From contig NC_092680.1 in the NCBI RefSeq assembly GCF_964355755.1, forward strand, positions 6,179,001 through 6,243,000: 64,000 nucleotides of DNA, written 5' to 3'. Origin of the DNA: Antedon mediterranea. Lineage: Eukaryota > Echinodermata > Crinoidea > Comatulida > Antedonidae. A program made the position numbers and the translations under genes. Under the pieces are notes generated by a model. That model saw only the letters and a list, made by a program, of their open reading frames with translations. It searched no databases and was not told the DNA's origin. Below are positions 35,581-47,854 of the stretch, in pieces (positions within the stretch are counted from its first letter, which is position 1; every line of letters starts with the position of its first letter).

Positions 35581-36974
35581 AAGATAATTAATTCTGAATA
35601 TCGGGTGGTATATTTCTTTAAACGACGAATGCTCTACCACGCGGACAGTAATAAAACATTTGCATTGTTTTTGTGCCATAATTTGTGTTTGTAACGAAAG
35701 GTACGCAGCACAAACACGTAGGATCACGTGAATTAATGTGTTTTATCTCTCAATAATGTGATTGACACGAACATATCTCTATGGATTTTTCTATCAAAGT
35801 CTTGTCTTAAGATCATAATGTCTACATTTTACCGTCAGAAATGTAGACACGAATCCCCGGGCACACATTTGAAACCACAGCCATTGTCAATCAATCACAA
35901 GGAATATGTGAATATAGTATAATCTTTGAATCTATGACATTTTATATAGTCATCATCTTTACATGTTTCAATTCTACTACCGTTTTAGTTCGATTTGAAC
36001 CCCAGGCCTAGACATTGTTCAAACTCGGATTCATCGTACAACAGTCGTATGAACAACAACACATGTTGATGATGAGACATGGCTATTAATTTCAAAACAA
36101 TAATGGTGACTTTGAAATATCTACTATTAGAATAGATTGCCTATAGGAAAATGTCATAATTTCATCGACACATTTTTTAATACATTAATATGACGTTGTA
36201 TCATGTGATGTTGTATCATGGAATGATTAATACTGAATGAGAAAGACACCGAATTGAATTGAGTGTTAGGACAAGTTCTAACTAACTATAAATTCGATCA
36301 GAGTGCAAATTCTCTGTACTGTATTTTCATATATAGGCCTAGTCATACAACGGCTAAATTGTGATTAGGCCTATAAAATAAGGCAGAAATTCTAATTGGT
36401 TTTCTTTAACCGCCTGAATTCAAGCACCTATACAAAAAAAAAATTCGTAACTCACGCATAACCTATTCACCCTCACTTTAAATTACCCTGATTCTATAGA
36501 GACATTGCTATCAACTTAATTGGAAAATATAACTAAAAGAAGGTCAAAGGTTCTTTAAATAACATCAATGGTAATAATCTGTTTTTTTATACATCAACCA
36601 AAATAATACAAATCTTAATTAATTAATTTCAATGGATATTTGCTTGAGGGGACATAATTCGATAAGATGAATTAGTAACATCATTATATTGATGAACATT
36701 ATAACTGATTACGCGTCTGAAAGAATGAACCAAACGAAGTGGTGTCAAGGATCAAGTATCCAATAGTCGAACTTATTACAGTGATAATGATAATGAATAC
36801 AATCTTACATTATTAGCCATTATAATGCTTTTAACAACAATAACATTGTATAAGAAATTGGGACATGATGGGACAAATAATGTCTAGCCTGCAGCCATTA
36901 TAATTATATTAAATATAACTTATTTTAAATTAACATTGCCATGCTCAACAGTGTTTGGTTTAGATATTATTACA
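35581..36974. other. No recognisable gene
   Basis: AT-rich sequence, no convincing frame. A small imperfect duplication of GATGTTGTATCATG lies near 36195-36225. Confidence 0.45.
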
Positions 36975-37192
36975 GTTTATATAAAACCTAAATAAACTCC
37001 TGTCATTTGTTTGGACGATTGTGGGTCACATCGCGTGCAATATTACGCACTATTGAATGGTCGTTCAATAGTACTTTTTTGTGTGTACAAAAACAAATTC
37101 ACCTCGTTGGAATATAACCTTCATCATTCACCTCATGTCATTATTTGTACCATTAAACTCATAAACATTCATTATTTTTATAATATTCTGTG
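36975..37192. mobile_element. Foldback-family element D, copy 1 (half hairpin)
   Basis: Contains ATATAAAACCTAAATAAA, TGTCATTTGTTTGGACGATT, GTGGGTCACATCGCGTGCAA, then ATATAACCTTCATCATTCAC and ATTATTTGTACCATTAAACT. All match, in order and on the opposite strand, the element at 47537-47854. It retains only one arm of the long hairpin. A 61-codon frame inside it is spurious. Confidence 0.75.
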
Positions 37193-37648
37193 GTAAAATT
37201 ATATAGGTGAACTTACTAGGCCTAACTTTACCTTTATTGTAATATTGTACTCTACACTTTGGTGACGTCAAGAAGGAAACTTTTCCTAATTATCACATAA
37301 AAGCATGAAAGCTCTGAATTAAGACCATAATTGACTTGCACACACACAACGGTTGAATATCATCATTTTTAAAATTAATCTCAAAATATTTTTATTTTTA
37401 GTATTATATATTTTGATATACATACATTGATATACTGTAGTGGACACAAAATGGAGGTGCGTTCATGAAACAGTAAAAACAAACAAACAATAGTAATATA
37501 TAAATAATATTCATTTCCACCGATAATATGAATATAGCTAATACAATAATAATCTACTGATGATTTATTTCGAAATTTGAATTCGAAAAAATAGATACGG
37601 TTTTAAAGGTCAAATGTCAAATTAACAATTATGTAAAATCAAAACTCG

Positions 37649-37649
<1 letters not shown>

Positions 37650-37713
<64 letters not shown>
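37650..37713. repeat. (AT)n microsatellite, about 32 units
   Basis: An uninterrupted AT dinucleotide run, self-complementary and likely to be variable in length. Confidence 0.98.
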
Positions 37714-37714
<1 letters not shown>

Positions 37715-40700
37715 CATATTAAACATTTCTTGCAATGTTGACGTAAGTGGTAAAAATATATTTCATTTTGATGAATAGAAATTTATTTATGGCTATGGCT
37801 ACACAACGAATCGATTCTGCCCTACTTATATACAATATATAACTCGCTTCTGAAGTTTATTACATTTCATTTCTAGATGCTAATAAAAAAAAAACATTGA
37901 ATGAAACTCGACCCAAAGTTTAACCATTACACGTACTTAAACTAAAGTCCAATATGTAGGCTTCGGCTTCAAAATTACAGTCGGGAGATGTAGGCCTAGC
38001 CTAATGGTAAAACACATACAATGCTTTATTTGATCAGATTCTCGTACGGTAGTAATTCTCTAGAATTCTCTACAAGAATCGACTGTTGATTTATACGTAC
38101 GTAAATACGTTATCGTAGCCGACCGATGTATGAAGGCAATGTTTCAGTGGCAAATTCAATCATAGCGTACATCAAATGTTATGAACAATGTCACATGTGA
38201 CGTAGTTTATCCTGCATGATTAAAGAAAATATCAACACAACTGGTTAAACTTGTTAACAATATTGCAGATGTTTTTAAGCCACAACTTTCTAGCAACTTA
38301 TGCCAAATATAAAAGATTAATTAGGCTAATAGTATAGGCATAAGTTATTAACACAACATCAATTTGTTGACATACAAACACACATTTTCAAACCGAAAAA
38401 TATATTAGGTCGAATTTTTCGAGGCGCCTGCAAAGATCATCACCTCTGAAATTAATGATAATTATTGAATCAGGACATGGAATATGTGTATTATTACCAC
38501 CGGTAGTAAAGATCAATTGAGGGTTATCGATAATACACGTTTAATTGACAACGAATAAAAAAAAAGATATTAAGGTTATTTGTTAATTCTCAGTCCTCTG
38601 GCTAAGTACGATACGTCTGCCAATGTGATGTCAGCCTTGTTAGCGCATTACAGTATAACCGTCGATGTCAATATGTAAATGGTGATTCTCGTAAAATAGG
38701 CTTACAATACAAACTGTTTCGGTTGGAGCGATTTTTCATTTTTCTCCGCCACTCACAGTGGATGCGTCTTTGCCAAATACATAGGGCCTATACACATATT
38801 TAACACGAATATCTCAAGAACGAACAGTTTAATTTTATACTATTTTGCATTATTTTGATAAAAACTAACATATACAAGTTTTCTTTTTATGTTACTGTAG
38901 GCCTACACTTCATGAACTTTTTCGATTAGAAATTGCTCTTCTTTTTCTAGAAATGAAAATAGTTTTTGTATCTTGAGGATACTTAATTGAATATTTTTTT
39001 ATTAAAAAAATTGTACATACCGTACATGCTTAACATTTTGAATTTTCTCATTCATTTAGGTATGATTATTTTTATTGAATGAGCGTTTCTATAACGGCAC
39101 GTACACGGAACAAGATCGATAAAAGTAATGAAAACGCGTTCCATACAGTGATAAACGCATTTCCTATGCGAAACATAAAAAACTAGGACGACGCAATATT
39201 TGCTGTAATCTTATGACGTAGTGGAAGTATTATAATAGTGAGTGGCCACTAAAATGGCATTACGACCAACATCAACCAGCTACAATTGCGGTAACGTAAT
39301 CAGCAAGTTAACTGCCATAATGGATATATATGGATATACTGTATAACATTGCTTACGGTAGCCCAATGGAAACAGAGTCCCTCGGGCTGATCTAAAATGC
39401 CAAGAGTGACTGTGTTTTACCCGACCACATTGATCTGTTAAGATGTCTACATTACGATACGATTAATGAGAAAAACATAAATCAATAGAAAATAACGTAT
39501 TTCCTTATCGCTGTCATCGTATTAAAACTGGTAAAGCCTTGATTTCATAAACGCGAGCCGTATATTTTTATAAAGCCAGGACTCCAGATAGAGATTACTA
39601 ACTCTTTTTAAATTAAAAAAAATATGTATCGAAACAAGAGCTTTCGATTTGCGAAGACCAACACAATTAATTGTGCGCATGCGGGTAAGGTTCCCGCTCC
39701 CCACCTCGACACAGTTTTGGTAGTTTCTAGTTTCAGACGAAGACTTAAATGGTATCTAAGCTAGCATTCACTGCTTTGGTGGTAGGTAAATAAGATACCA
39801 TTTCCCCTAATTATGTGCCTTTCTTGTACACAATGTTTAGTGGTTACATTAATGAAAACAACAAAACTCGTACACATCTAGCAACTCATTTTTTAGAAAA
39901 CATGATAATAGATTTGGAATGACATGTTTACAGAAAATGTAATAATTATGGAAAAGTAAATTCCAGGCATCAATAAATTGAAAACGTTGTTTATGGTACA
40001 GCATATATTTCTGAAATCCTCAATGTATTATACGACCACGTAAAACTCGGGAGAGTGATGGTTTAAATGTTTATCACTTCGCCTGAATGTCATCAACTAA
40101 CAACATTTAAATCCCATTAGTTTTACCAACGAAACACGTCTAATGTAAATAATTGCAAGGTATCTGTTTAAATAAACATGAAAATACTTTAATTGATGTA
40201 TCGTCTGATAAGATAAAGTGTTAAAAAAACCAAGAACATCAAGACAACAACAAATATCTCTGAACAGAGAATCATCCATCAATTATGTAAAAACTTGCAT
40301 CAAATATTAAAATATCACTCTCTGTTCACAATACCTGCAAGTGTGTGTTTGGTGAAGTATTGTAAATAATACACGTAAATATAGGATAAAGGTAATGCAT
40401 TATAAACAAAAATTATTATTATTTGAATGTTTGTTTTAAGAAATGTACGTGAAGAGAAAGGTACATAACATTGTACAAACAAAAATGACATTTTAAAAGA
40501 GAAATACAAATATAATGTTATTTATTTCTGAAGTCTGGAGTCATGTCCACTTCAAATCACAGTGAATATTATCTGATGTTAGAAAAAACACAACTTATTA
40601 TATCAAATCAGTGAAAAATGCAAAGCGTTTACACCTTTCTCGGTTACCAATTTTGAAAGTGTAATTCAGATTAGTGAAGTGTTTTGGGACACCTACAGGA

Positions 40701-43700
40701 TTTGAAACTCATTATGTCACTCATTAGTCTCTGACCTGGGACTATACCAACATGTTGGCCTTCTTTATTTTATTGAAAAATAATAACCATGCAGAATTGC
40801 CAAACAATACCCCATATGATGTTTGAAGATGCAAAACATATGTAGACAAAGTAAAGAAAACTCAAATGTGATCGACCTAGTTTTAACAGAATCTTTTCAA
40901 TATTTTCAAAACACCTACTTTAAGCAAAGTAATCCACAAATCCAACCGAAATTATGTTAGATAAATAACAGAATTAACTGATTTTATTGCCAAAACAAAC
41001 GTATTACTTGGTCTAACGTAATGCATATAAGATGCAATGGTGTGAACATTAATGAGTTAAATGTGCAGCCAGCCTTCTCATGACTTGTCGATTACGACAC
41101 TTGCTGCAGAAAAAAGTGTTTTAATTGCTAACATTTGAACCATATATCCAATGAAATAATAGATGTAGGCTAGATTGAAACTAGCTTTCATCTTTAAGTA
41201 CAAGATTTAAGTTTTTAAACGTACACGGAAAGTAGGAAAGAGGTTTTTTTCGTATTTGTATTCCGATATAACATTATTTTAGTCTACAAATAAAACAAAC
41301 CAGAAGAACTTGGTTAGAATGGATATGTCATGAATAAAGGTAGCTTACCACATGGAATTAAAAAAAATCTTACTATATCCTACTGTATGATATAATATCT
41401 GAACAATTGCTATCGAACCTATTTCTGTTCTCCATCATTTCTCTATAGCTGTTAAATAGAATGAGTTTATTCTCTAAATAAGTAGGCCCAGGTTCAGACC
41501 AGATCCTATTAAACACACGTTCAATCTAATATAACTCTTGTGCGGCAGTTGATGGCTGTTTGATGACAAGAAGGATCATTAATAATCTTCAATAACGCAC
41601 CAACTCTTACATTTAAAATATGCCAAACTATAAGACGCTTGATCCGTTCCAACTTTTCAGTATCGGCAATTTATTTATACTCTATCTACTTTATTTCCAG
41701 AAAAAAACAATTCAAAAGAAGAAGGAAATCAACGACATGGGATCCAGGAAAATACTTAAGGATGAAGAACAAGTTAATACATTATTTTCCTCTAAATCCG
41801 GGACTGTTTAAATAACATTGATAATGGATCGTCATAGAGTATAATTACAAAAAAATACAATGGCGAAGGTAAACTTTTAAGACCATGTGCTACGCAGAGA
41901 AATAGAGATGCGATTCCAATACAATTTTCGTATTCATTATTAGAAATAGTGAACCACGATGACATCAATAAAATTCGCGAGTTTTATATAAAAATTAATT
42001 ATAAAGAAAAGACAACAACTTGTATTTTAAATTATAAGCACACCATGAATGTAATTAGCTGTAGGCCTACACCTTAAATACTGATAACGACCCTGTTTTA
42101 AACATAGAAAAATTAGCGCCCCCTATCGGTATATTACCATTTTATACCCAATAACGATATAAACGTTTTTCGGCCATTTCGCTCTCTAAGTACTTCATGG
42201 AAGTTTCAGCATATGCATGCCTTTATTCAAATTGTTTAAGTCTGTAATATTGTAGTTGTTTAGTTAAATAATTATTGTTATTTTATGAACTTTGAGAAAT
42301 GAATTGGACATGTTCTGAATATATATAATCGTGCTGTTGCTTTAAATATCACTCTCAATTAGTTATTGATTTCGTCCTAATTGGTAATGTATTGTATGGA
42401 TATATATTCTAGTAAGGTATACAACTGTACGTGTGATTCGTTTAATAACATAACTAGAATTATTCCCAATCAAGTTATAGCCTAAACAAAATAATATGAT
42501 GATATAAAAAGAACGGTAACACTGTTTTTCATTGAATGTCACCATTTTAATTAACGTATAACTTTATGAAATCGACTTCAATCAATCATTCATGACTTAA
42601 AAGAATTATTTCGGATTTATAATCTTAATATTACGAGCGAATACGTTGTTTCAAAATATTACTTTGTTAGTCGTTCAAGTACATGCAATATGATTTAAAT
42701 AGTCCGTGTAAAGTGTCCTTACAGCGCTCAATTCTCAAGGCCTTTCAAGTACAACGTTTTTGATGTAAACATCTATATGTGGACGTAATCATTCAATGAT
42801 AGAAATTTATCGTTCGTTGTCTGAACCAAAACATCCATAACAAATAAAATAGTAAATGTTGACGGCCTTCTTTAATTTGTTTAACCTACTGTACGTTTAT
42901 TTTTTATGTAAACATTGACATTAACGCGTTTATAACAGACACGTACGTTTCATGTTCGTGTATGTATTTCGAGATTTTACGGTCTGGATTCCCAAAACGT
43001 AAAGATATAGCAGTTGTTCTAATTACGCGTACCATTTCAAATGTGTATCATCTTGTTAATTATTGTCTGTGCAGTATCAGGCTAGCTATAATAGTGGCGG
43101 ATTTATTAACATGAAGTTATATAATATCAAGTATTCATTCTATGTTTTTAAGTACATTTAACTATCCCCTTATCGATAAATTCTTTACACGAGAGTGCTT
43201 CAGATTGAAGCATATTGATTCGGTTTTGTCTTTGGATATTTACTATACACACCAACGCACTTACAAACTATTGGTCTTACATTCAAACTAGGACAAACTC
43301 GTGAGTTCAAATTGAACTCAAATGACATAAAGTAAGGTCAGCCATAATTTAAACACTACAATATGGAAACATAGGCCCACAACCCATCTAAACGACAATC
43401 TGCAAGGTACGATATTATGTACTGTATTACTGTATTAAACACACTGTTTTTGTAACCCAATTCTGCAGCTGTCACTAGATAGATTCTAACTGACCATTGC
43501 AATTCAACGGATGTTTTTGTGGCTTATTTGACTGCCTTTGACTGCATGAAACCCCCTCTACGGTGCAGTGATGAGGTGATGTATTTATACATCTATCCTC
43601 TTGCTCTTTAAGATCTTTTTCTGTGAACAGAATGTAAAACACATTCTATTTATAGCCTATGTATATTCTGATTCTATTCTCAAAGGAACACTTTCTGTAT

Positions 43701-44110
43701 TTTTGTCAATTTCATTTCTAAAATTAAAATGTCCTAAATTATATTTAATCTTCAATAATATGAAAATATAATTATAAAATACACGTGGAGCAACGCATTT
43801 TTATCCAGATGAATTAGTTAAACGTATTTGTGCGTGACTGCAAAATAACTGTGACATTACTTACCTCACGCTCGTTTAAAAATAATATTATACTTTGATT
43901 AATAACTGCATTAAAGACATTTGTTTACGAGTTATGACCTTGAAATGTGTGTATGTTAATCGAAGGTTGGAAATACATGTTTTACATTGAGTGATAGTAT
44001 TATTGCAAGGTGTAAATATCATTACAAATAATACAGTTTGTTTAATGATGTATCGCAGGAAACATTCATATGGAACGCCAGAAAGGCATTGATTTACGTC
44101 CTTATATATT
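37714..44110. other. No recognisable gene
   Basis: AT-rich gene desert. The open frames of 60-64 codons show no domain. One CTCF-like match lies at 42116-42129 (listed separately). Confidence 0.45.
42116..42129 (-). promoter_or_regulatory. CTCF-like motif
   Basis: On the minus strand CCGATAGGGGGCGC matches 12 of 14 positions of the core CTCF consensus CCASYAGRKGGCRS, including all of AGGGGGCGC. A weaker match (11 of 14) is TCAGAGGGCGC on the minus strand near 53630. CTCF and its motif are conserved in bilaterians; occupancy here is unknown. Confidence 0.25.
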
Positions 44111-44113
44111 ACT

Positions 44114-44182
44114 GTATAGTGTACACTATACTTGTTACAACCATAGAGATATTATAGTGTAGTTCAGTATAATATCTCTATG
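44114..44182. repeat. 18-bp perfect palindrome and adjacent 15-bp hairpin
   Basis: GTATAGTGTACACTATAC at 44114-44131 is a perfect palindrome. Next to it CATAGAGATATTATA at 44142-44156 faces TATAATATCTCTATG at 44168-44182 around an 11-base loop. This may be a tiny foldback element or a short RNA hairpin. Confidence 0.8.
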
Positions 44183-44820
44183 TTACAACTAACAGTCTAT
44201 TCGGCGTTTCATACACAAAATAATTGCAGCGATAAAAAGTACATACGCAGTAGTACCCGAACACCTGTGATATCTTCACTATGATTCTACTGCAAAGAAC
44301 ACACAGAACCTGAGAATACACCAAGCATCGTTGCGGATGTGTTTACTCCTCAATCGAATAAACAAAAATCAGATCTGAGCTACATTACTAAACTAACATT
44401 TAAACACGTGATTCTTCTGTGTTTAAAAGTGAGGAAATTCTATCGAACAGCTGACCATACTACTAAGCAGACAAAACATATCATTGGATTAAAATCTGGA
44501 CCTATAGGTTACGGGTCTTTAATAATATTATATAAATCCCTTATAGAGCATCAATATCCTAATATTTGACTAACATTAAATGCAATAAATGGTCATGGAA
44601 CACTCTGTTTACACTTTAGTTGTTTAAATATCTCTATGAGTCCCATTAAGGTTCAATTACTATATTTTATTGATTATTTGTGTGCAAAGACAATCGCATG
44701 AATATTTTAAATAATATCCATACTTCGCCACACATGATCTACCAAGCAAATGAGCGTAACAACATTAATTTATTGTTACACAAAGGATTAATTTATTTTG
44801 AAAATGTTCAGGGGCTGCTA

Positions 44821-44983
44821 AAGCTCTGCCTACACTATCAAACTAGTTTGACAAAAAAAGTGAGATGTGCCCAAGTATGGTAGTGATATGCCCAAATATG
44901 GTAGTGATATGACATCATCATATATGGGCACTATCACATTTTGTTGTCACATAAAGTTCGATTGTGTAGACAGTACAAAGCTT
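44821..44983. mobile_element. MITE family A copy, TA-flanked
   Basis: Left end AAGCTCTGCCTACACTATCA and right end ATTGTGTAGACAGTACAAAGCTT with TA on both sides (44819-44820, 44984-44985). It holds two GGTAGTGATATG motifs. The right end has a short insertion. The 67-codon frame at 44680-44883 runs into it and is not a gene. Confidence 0.85.
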
Positions 44984-44985
44984 TA

Positions 44986-45589
44986 CGCTATCAACAGTAT
45001 TTTTTTTTTCAGACGTATTCATTACTTCATAACATAATTACATGGGTGCCATGAGACTTTTATTTATGGAGAAATAAGACCTAACTACCTCTAGACAAGT
45101 TTTCCCTTATATCTATAATAATCCTGGCTACGGGCTTGAGCATAACTTATTGTATGTATGAAGGCTTTTTGTAATGAAGTTCGCTTAGAATACGGATGTG
45201 CGCATGCTTCTAACGTTTAAAGGAATCAATCAAATAAAACAGCAATAATAGAGGTGACGAACGATATGAACAAAATTAAAAACTTGTTCCACTCAGGGTT
45301 ATTACTTTTAAATAAGTATTGGAATGGTTGAATACTTAACATTTGTTATCCTACGCTCTGTCGCCCAAAATACTTCAAATCCTCCAGTTTAATTTACGTT
45401 AAACTGTTAATTATACGGCTTTAAAATGATAAATGGAAATAATGACTTTGTACTGTCAGAAAGAACTGATGTTCCGAGGAAGTTACTTCTAATTCCATTT
45501 CTTAGTAATCATGGATTTTACTGTGGGTGGGCGAATTATTTACTTTAGTGTTTATTTATGTAGTATTTTGGTATATTAATCTTGTACAA
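44986..45589. other. No recognisable feature
   Basis: AT-rich sequence without a protein-like frame. Confidence 0.4.
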
Positions 45590-45848
45590 AGAAGTTAGAA
45601 AGACACGCTTTTGGGCAGAAGAGGCACGCCCTTGGGCTGGAGAGATAAGTCTTTTAGCGATATTTGCACGTCTCTGTTCACCGGTGCACAGTTCTTGTTC
45701 TCTATTTAGGAGCAAACTTCATTGTTGAAGGCTACTGCTCCATTGGCTTTAGCTTTTGTCATTTTCAAGCATACACAGTTACATTATCTTTTTCAATCTA
45801 GCACCATAAATGTATTTGACATAAATAAAAAATAAATTAAAAAAAAGG
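45590..45848 (+). mobile_element. Probable LINE 3' UTR and A-rich tail
   Basis: GGCACGCCCTTGGGCTGGAG, GATAAGTCTTTTAGCG, a T-rich stretch, then ACCATAAATGTATTTGACAT and AAATAAAAAATAAATTAAAA. This is the layout seen after the stop codon of CR1-like LINEs. No protein remnant is visible upstream. Confidence 0.45.
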
Positions 45849-45976
45849 TGTGTTGGTGAACTTTTTGATTGAAATTAGAGAGTTACATAGCAGAAAAAAA
45901 TAGATAGATTTAATACCCTCAGAATTATATAGTAAGCCATATGCATAATATTTTTCTATTCTAAAATCCCGCATTA

Positions 45977-46030
45977 TGGCCAATTTACACAGACGAGCGG
46001 TAATGATAAGCGGCAAATGGTAGGCTGAAA
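45977..46030. mobile_element. MITE family C, solitary left end
   Basis: GGCCAATTTACACAGACGAG and CGGTAATGATAAGCGG match the left end of the element at 33698. TTA precedes it (45974-45976). No matching right end follows. Confidence 0.65.
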
Positions 46031-47118
46031 ACTATCAACAAATAATAGAACTATGTTTTATTCTTAGCGCTTGCCATTTTCACATGTGATTGCTCTATCA
46101 ATTACGCAACATTGGTATTAGTACAGCATGAAGGAAGACATATTTAATACCGTAAGCAGTATAAACTTAGTTTATACTGACAGTACGAAGTCATCAATAA
46201 ACAAGAATGTGTTTTCATTCATAACTCACCTCCCCTCTCTCTATTTCGTTTACAATTATACAGGCCAGAAACCATGTTATAGATTAGGTGAAACTATAAG
46301 ACTCTGGTCTAGAGTAAAGTGCAGTTGAACCTTACATTTTAAAACCATATTTTACAAGTTAAAGTATTATTCAAAATGCAACGCTAACGAATATTAACAT
46401 ACAAATTATCATTGCCATTGTATTTTTAATACATCATTATTATTTATTGCATTTGATCCAATTATTCTATTCGCGATGATTGCATCAGGGAGCGTATCTT
46501 CATTATCATTGTTTTTTTAGATGGCACAAAGCTGTTATTAACCCATATTCCATCGTTAAACTATGATTAAATAGACTAAGCATTCTAAAAAATAATTTAT
46601 CAATCGTATTTTTTTTTGCATTATACTGTAAAATGACAGCAATAAGGCTTAATTTTGAGTACAAAAAAGACCCTATTAACCTATAGGTTCGATTCACGCA
46701 CTATACATTCTTTACTGTATTAATATCAAAGCGCTGTCGCTAAATCTACAATAATCCCATCTGGTCCAAGTTTCCAATATCGATAATGTCGCTATTTTTG
46801 GATACCGTTCTATCGGGTTGATAACATAATGATAATGAATTAATTTATCTTTTATTTTCTCTATTTAAACCGACAGGATTGTGTTAACCGGACTTTCAAC
46901 GACATTTTGATTGCCTAGAGAATTTCAACGAACGGGATACAGATTGAATACAACCGTTTTTAAGGCTTAATTTGAATTTTATAATGGAATAATGCTGCTG
47001 TCGTGATCAAAGTCAATACTATCTGTGCGACACACTTTGATGGCGGTTTCATTCGATTATAACGGGGTCTATCAAAACCGTGTATTTATTGTTTTCATTA
47101 AAACAAAACAAGCTAACA
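46031..47118. other. No recognisable gene
   Basis: AT-rich sequence; the 63- and 66-codon frames are not protein-like. Confidence 0.4.
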
Positions 47119-47120
47119 TA

Positions 47121-47266
47121 ACGCTGTGTCTACACTATCAAACAAGTTTGACAAAAAAGTGTGATGTGCCCAAATATGGTAGTGATACTCAAATATGGTA
47201 GTGACGTCATGTCCATGTATGGGCACATTTTTTTTCACATAAAGTTTGATAGTGTAGAGAGAGCCT
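47121..47266. mobile_element. MITE family A copy, TA-flanked
   Basis: Ends ACGCTGTGTCTACACTATCA and GATAGTGTAGAGAGAGCCT with TA at 47119-47120 and 47267-47268. Interior motifs GGTAGTGATACTC and GGTAGTGACGTCATG; in this copy the usual GATATGACATCAT has become a full CRE octamer. Confidence 0.87.
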
Positions 47267-47354
47267 TATTAGGTCTCAAGAGCGTTTTAAAATTATCATA
47301 TTAGTGCAAGTTTCTACATTGCTATTCTTTATCAAACAATGCCATATACATGGA

Positions 47355-47430
47355 TGCAGTCGTCGCGTGCTCAAGGTAGAGTTTACCGACCAACCGACCT
47401 ACCAACCAACCGACTGACATAGTAAGCTGT
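47355..47430. repeat. CCGA/CCAA-rich tail, copy 2
   Basis: GTCGCGTGCTCAAGGTAGAG, TTTACCGACCAACCGACC and GACATAGTAAGCTGT. The sequence before the repeat is shared with the copy at 55770 (GCCATATA..TGG.TGCAGTCG). Confidence 0.7.
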
Positions 47431-47536
47431 CTTTTATGATATTTATACATTAAAGTTATCTTTTCTTCTATACATCCACATTTTTGTTATATCTAAGATA
47501 ACCACCTGACCACACCATGCCTAGATTCAACAAGCA

Positions 47537-47854
47537 TATAATATACAAATAATGAATGTTTATGAGTGCAATGGTACAAATAATGGCACGAGGTGAATGA
47601 TGAAAGGTTATATCAACGAGGCAAAGCCGAGTTGATATAACCTTTCATCATTCACCAAGTGCCATTATTTGTACCATTACACGAATACAAAACATTCATT
47701 ATTTGTTTTATATAACATCTAGACGTTTTTTTTCGTACACAAAAATGTTTCAAAAGTACTATTTAACGATCGTTGAATAGTGCGTACTATTGCACGCCAT
47801 GTGACCCACATTCGTCCAATTAAATGACAGGAATTTATATAGGTGTTATATAAT
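47537..47854. mobile_element. Foldback-family element D, copy 2, with complete long hairpin
   Basis: 47537-47714 is a near-perfect inverted repeat with arms of about 85 bases. It runs from TATAATATACAAATAATGAA through GGTACAAATAATGGCACGAG and GTGAATGATGAAAGGTTATA to a loop AACGAGGCAAAGCCGAGTT, and back. The remainder (47715-47854) matches copy 1 at 37 kb in reverse, including GTACTATTGCACGCCATGTG and ACCCACATTCGTCCAATTAA. No coding capacity. Confidence 0.88.

Noticed and set aside
46688-46700. GGTTCGATTC, another B-box-like match
   Set aside because: No tRNA fold or A box upstream.
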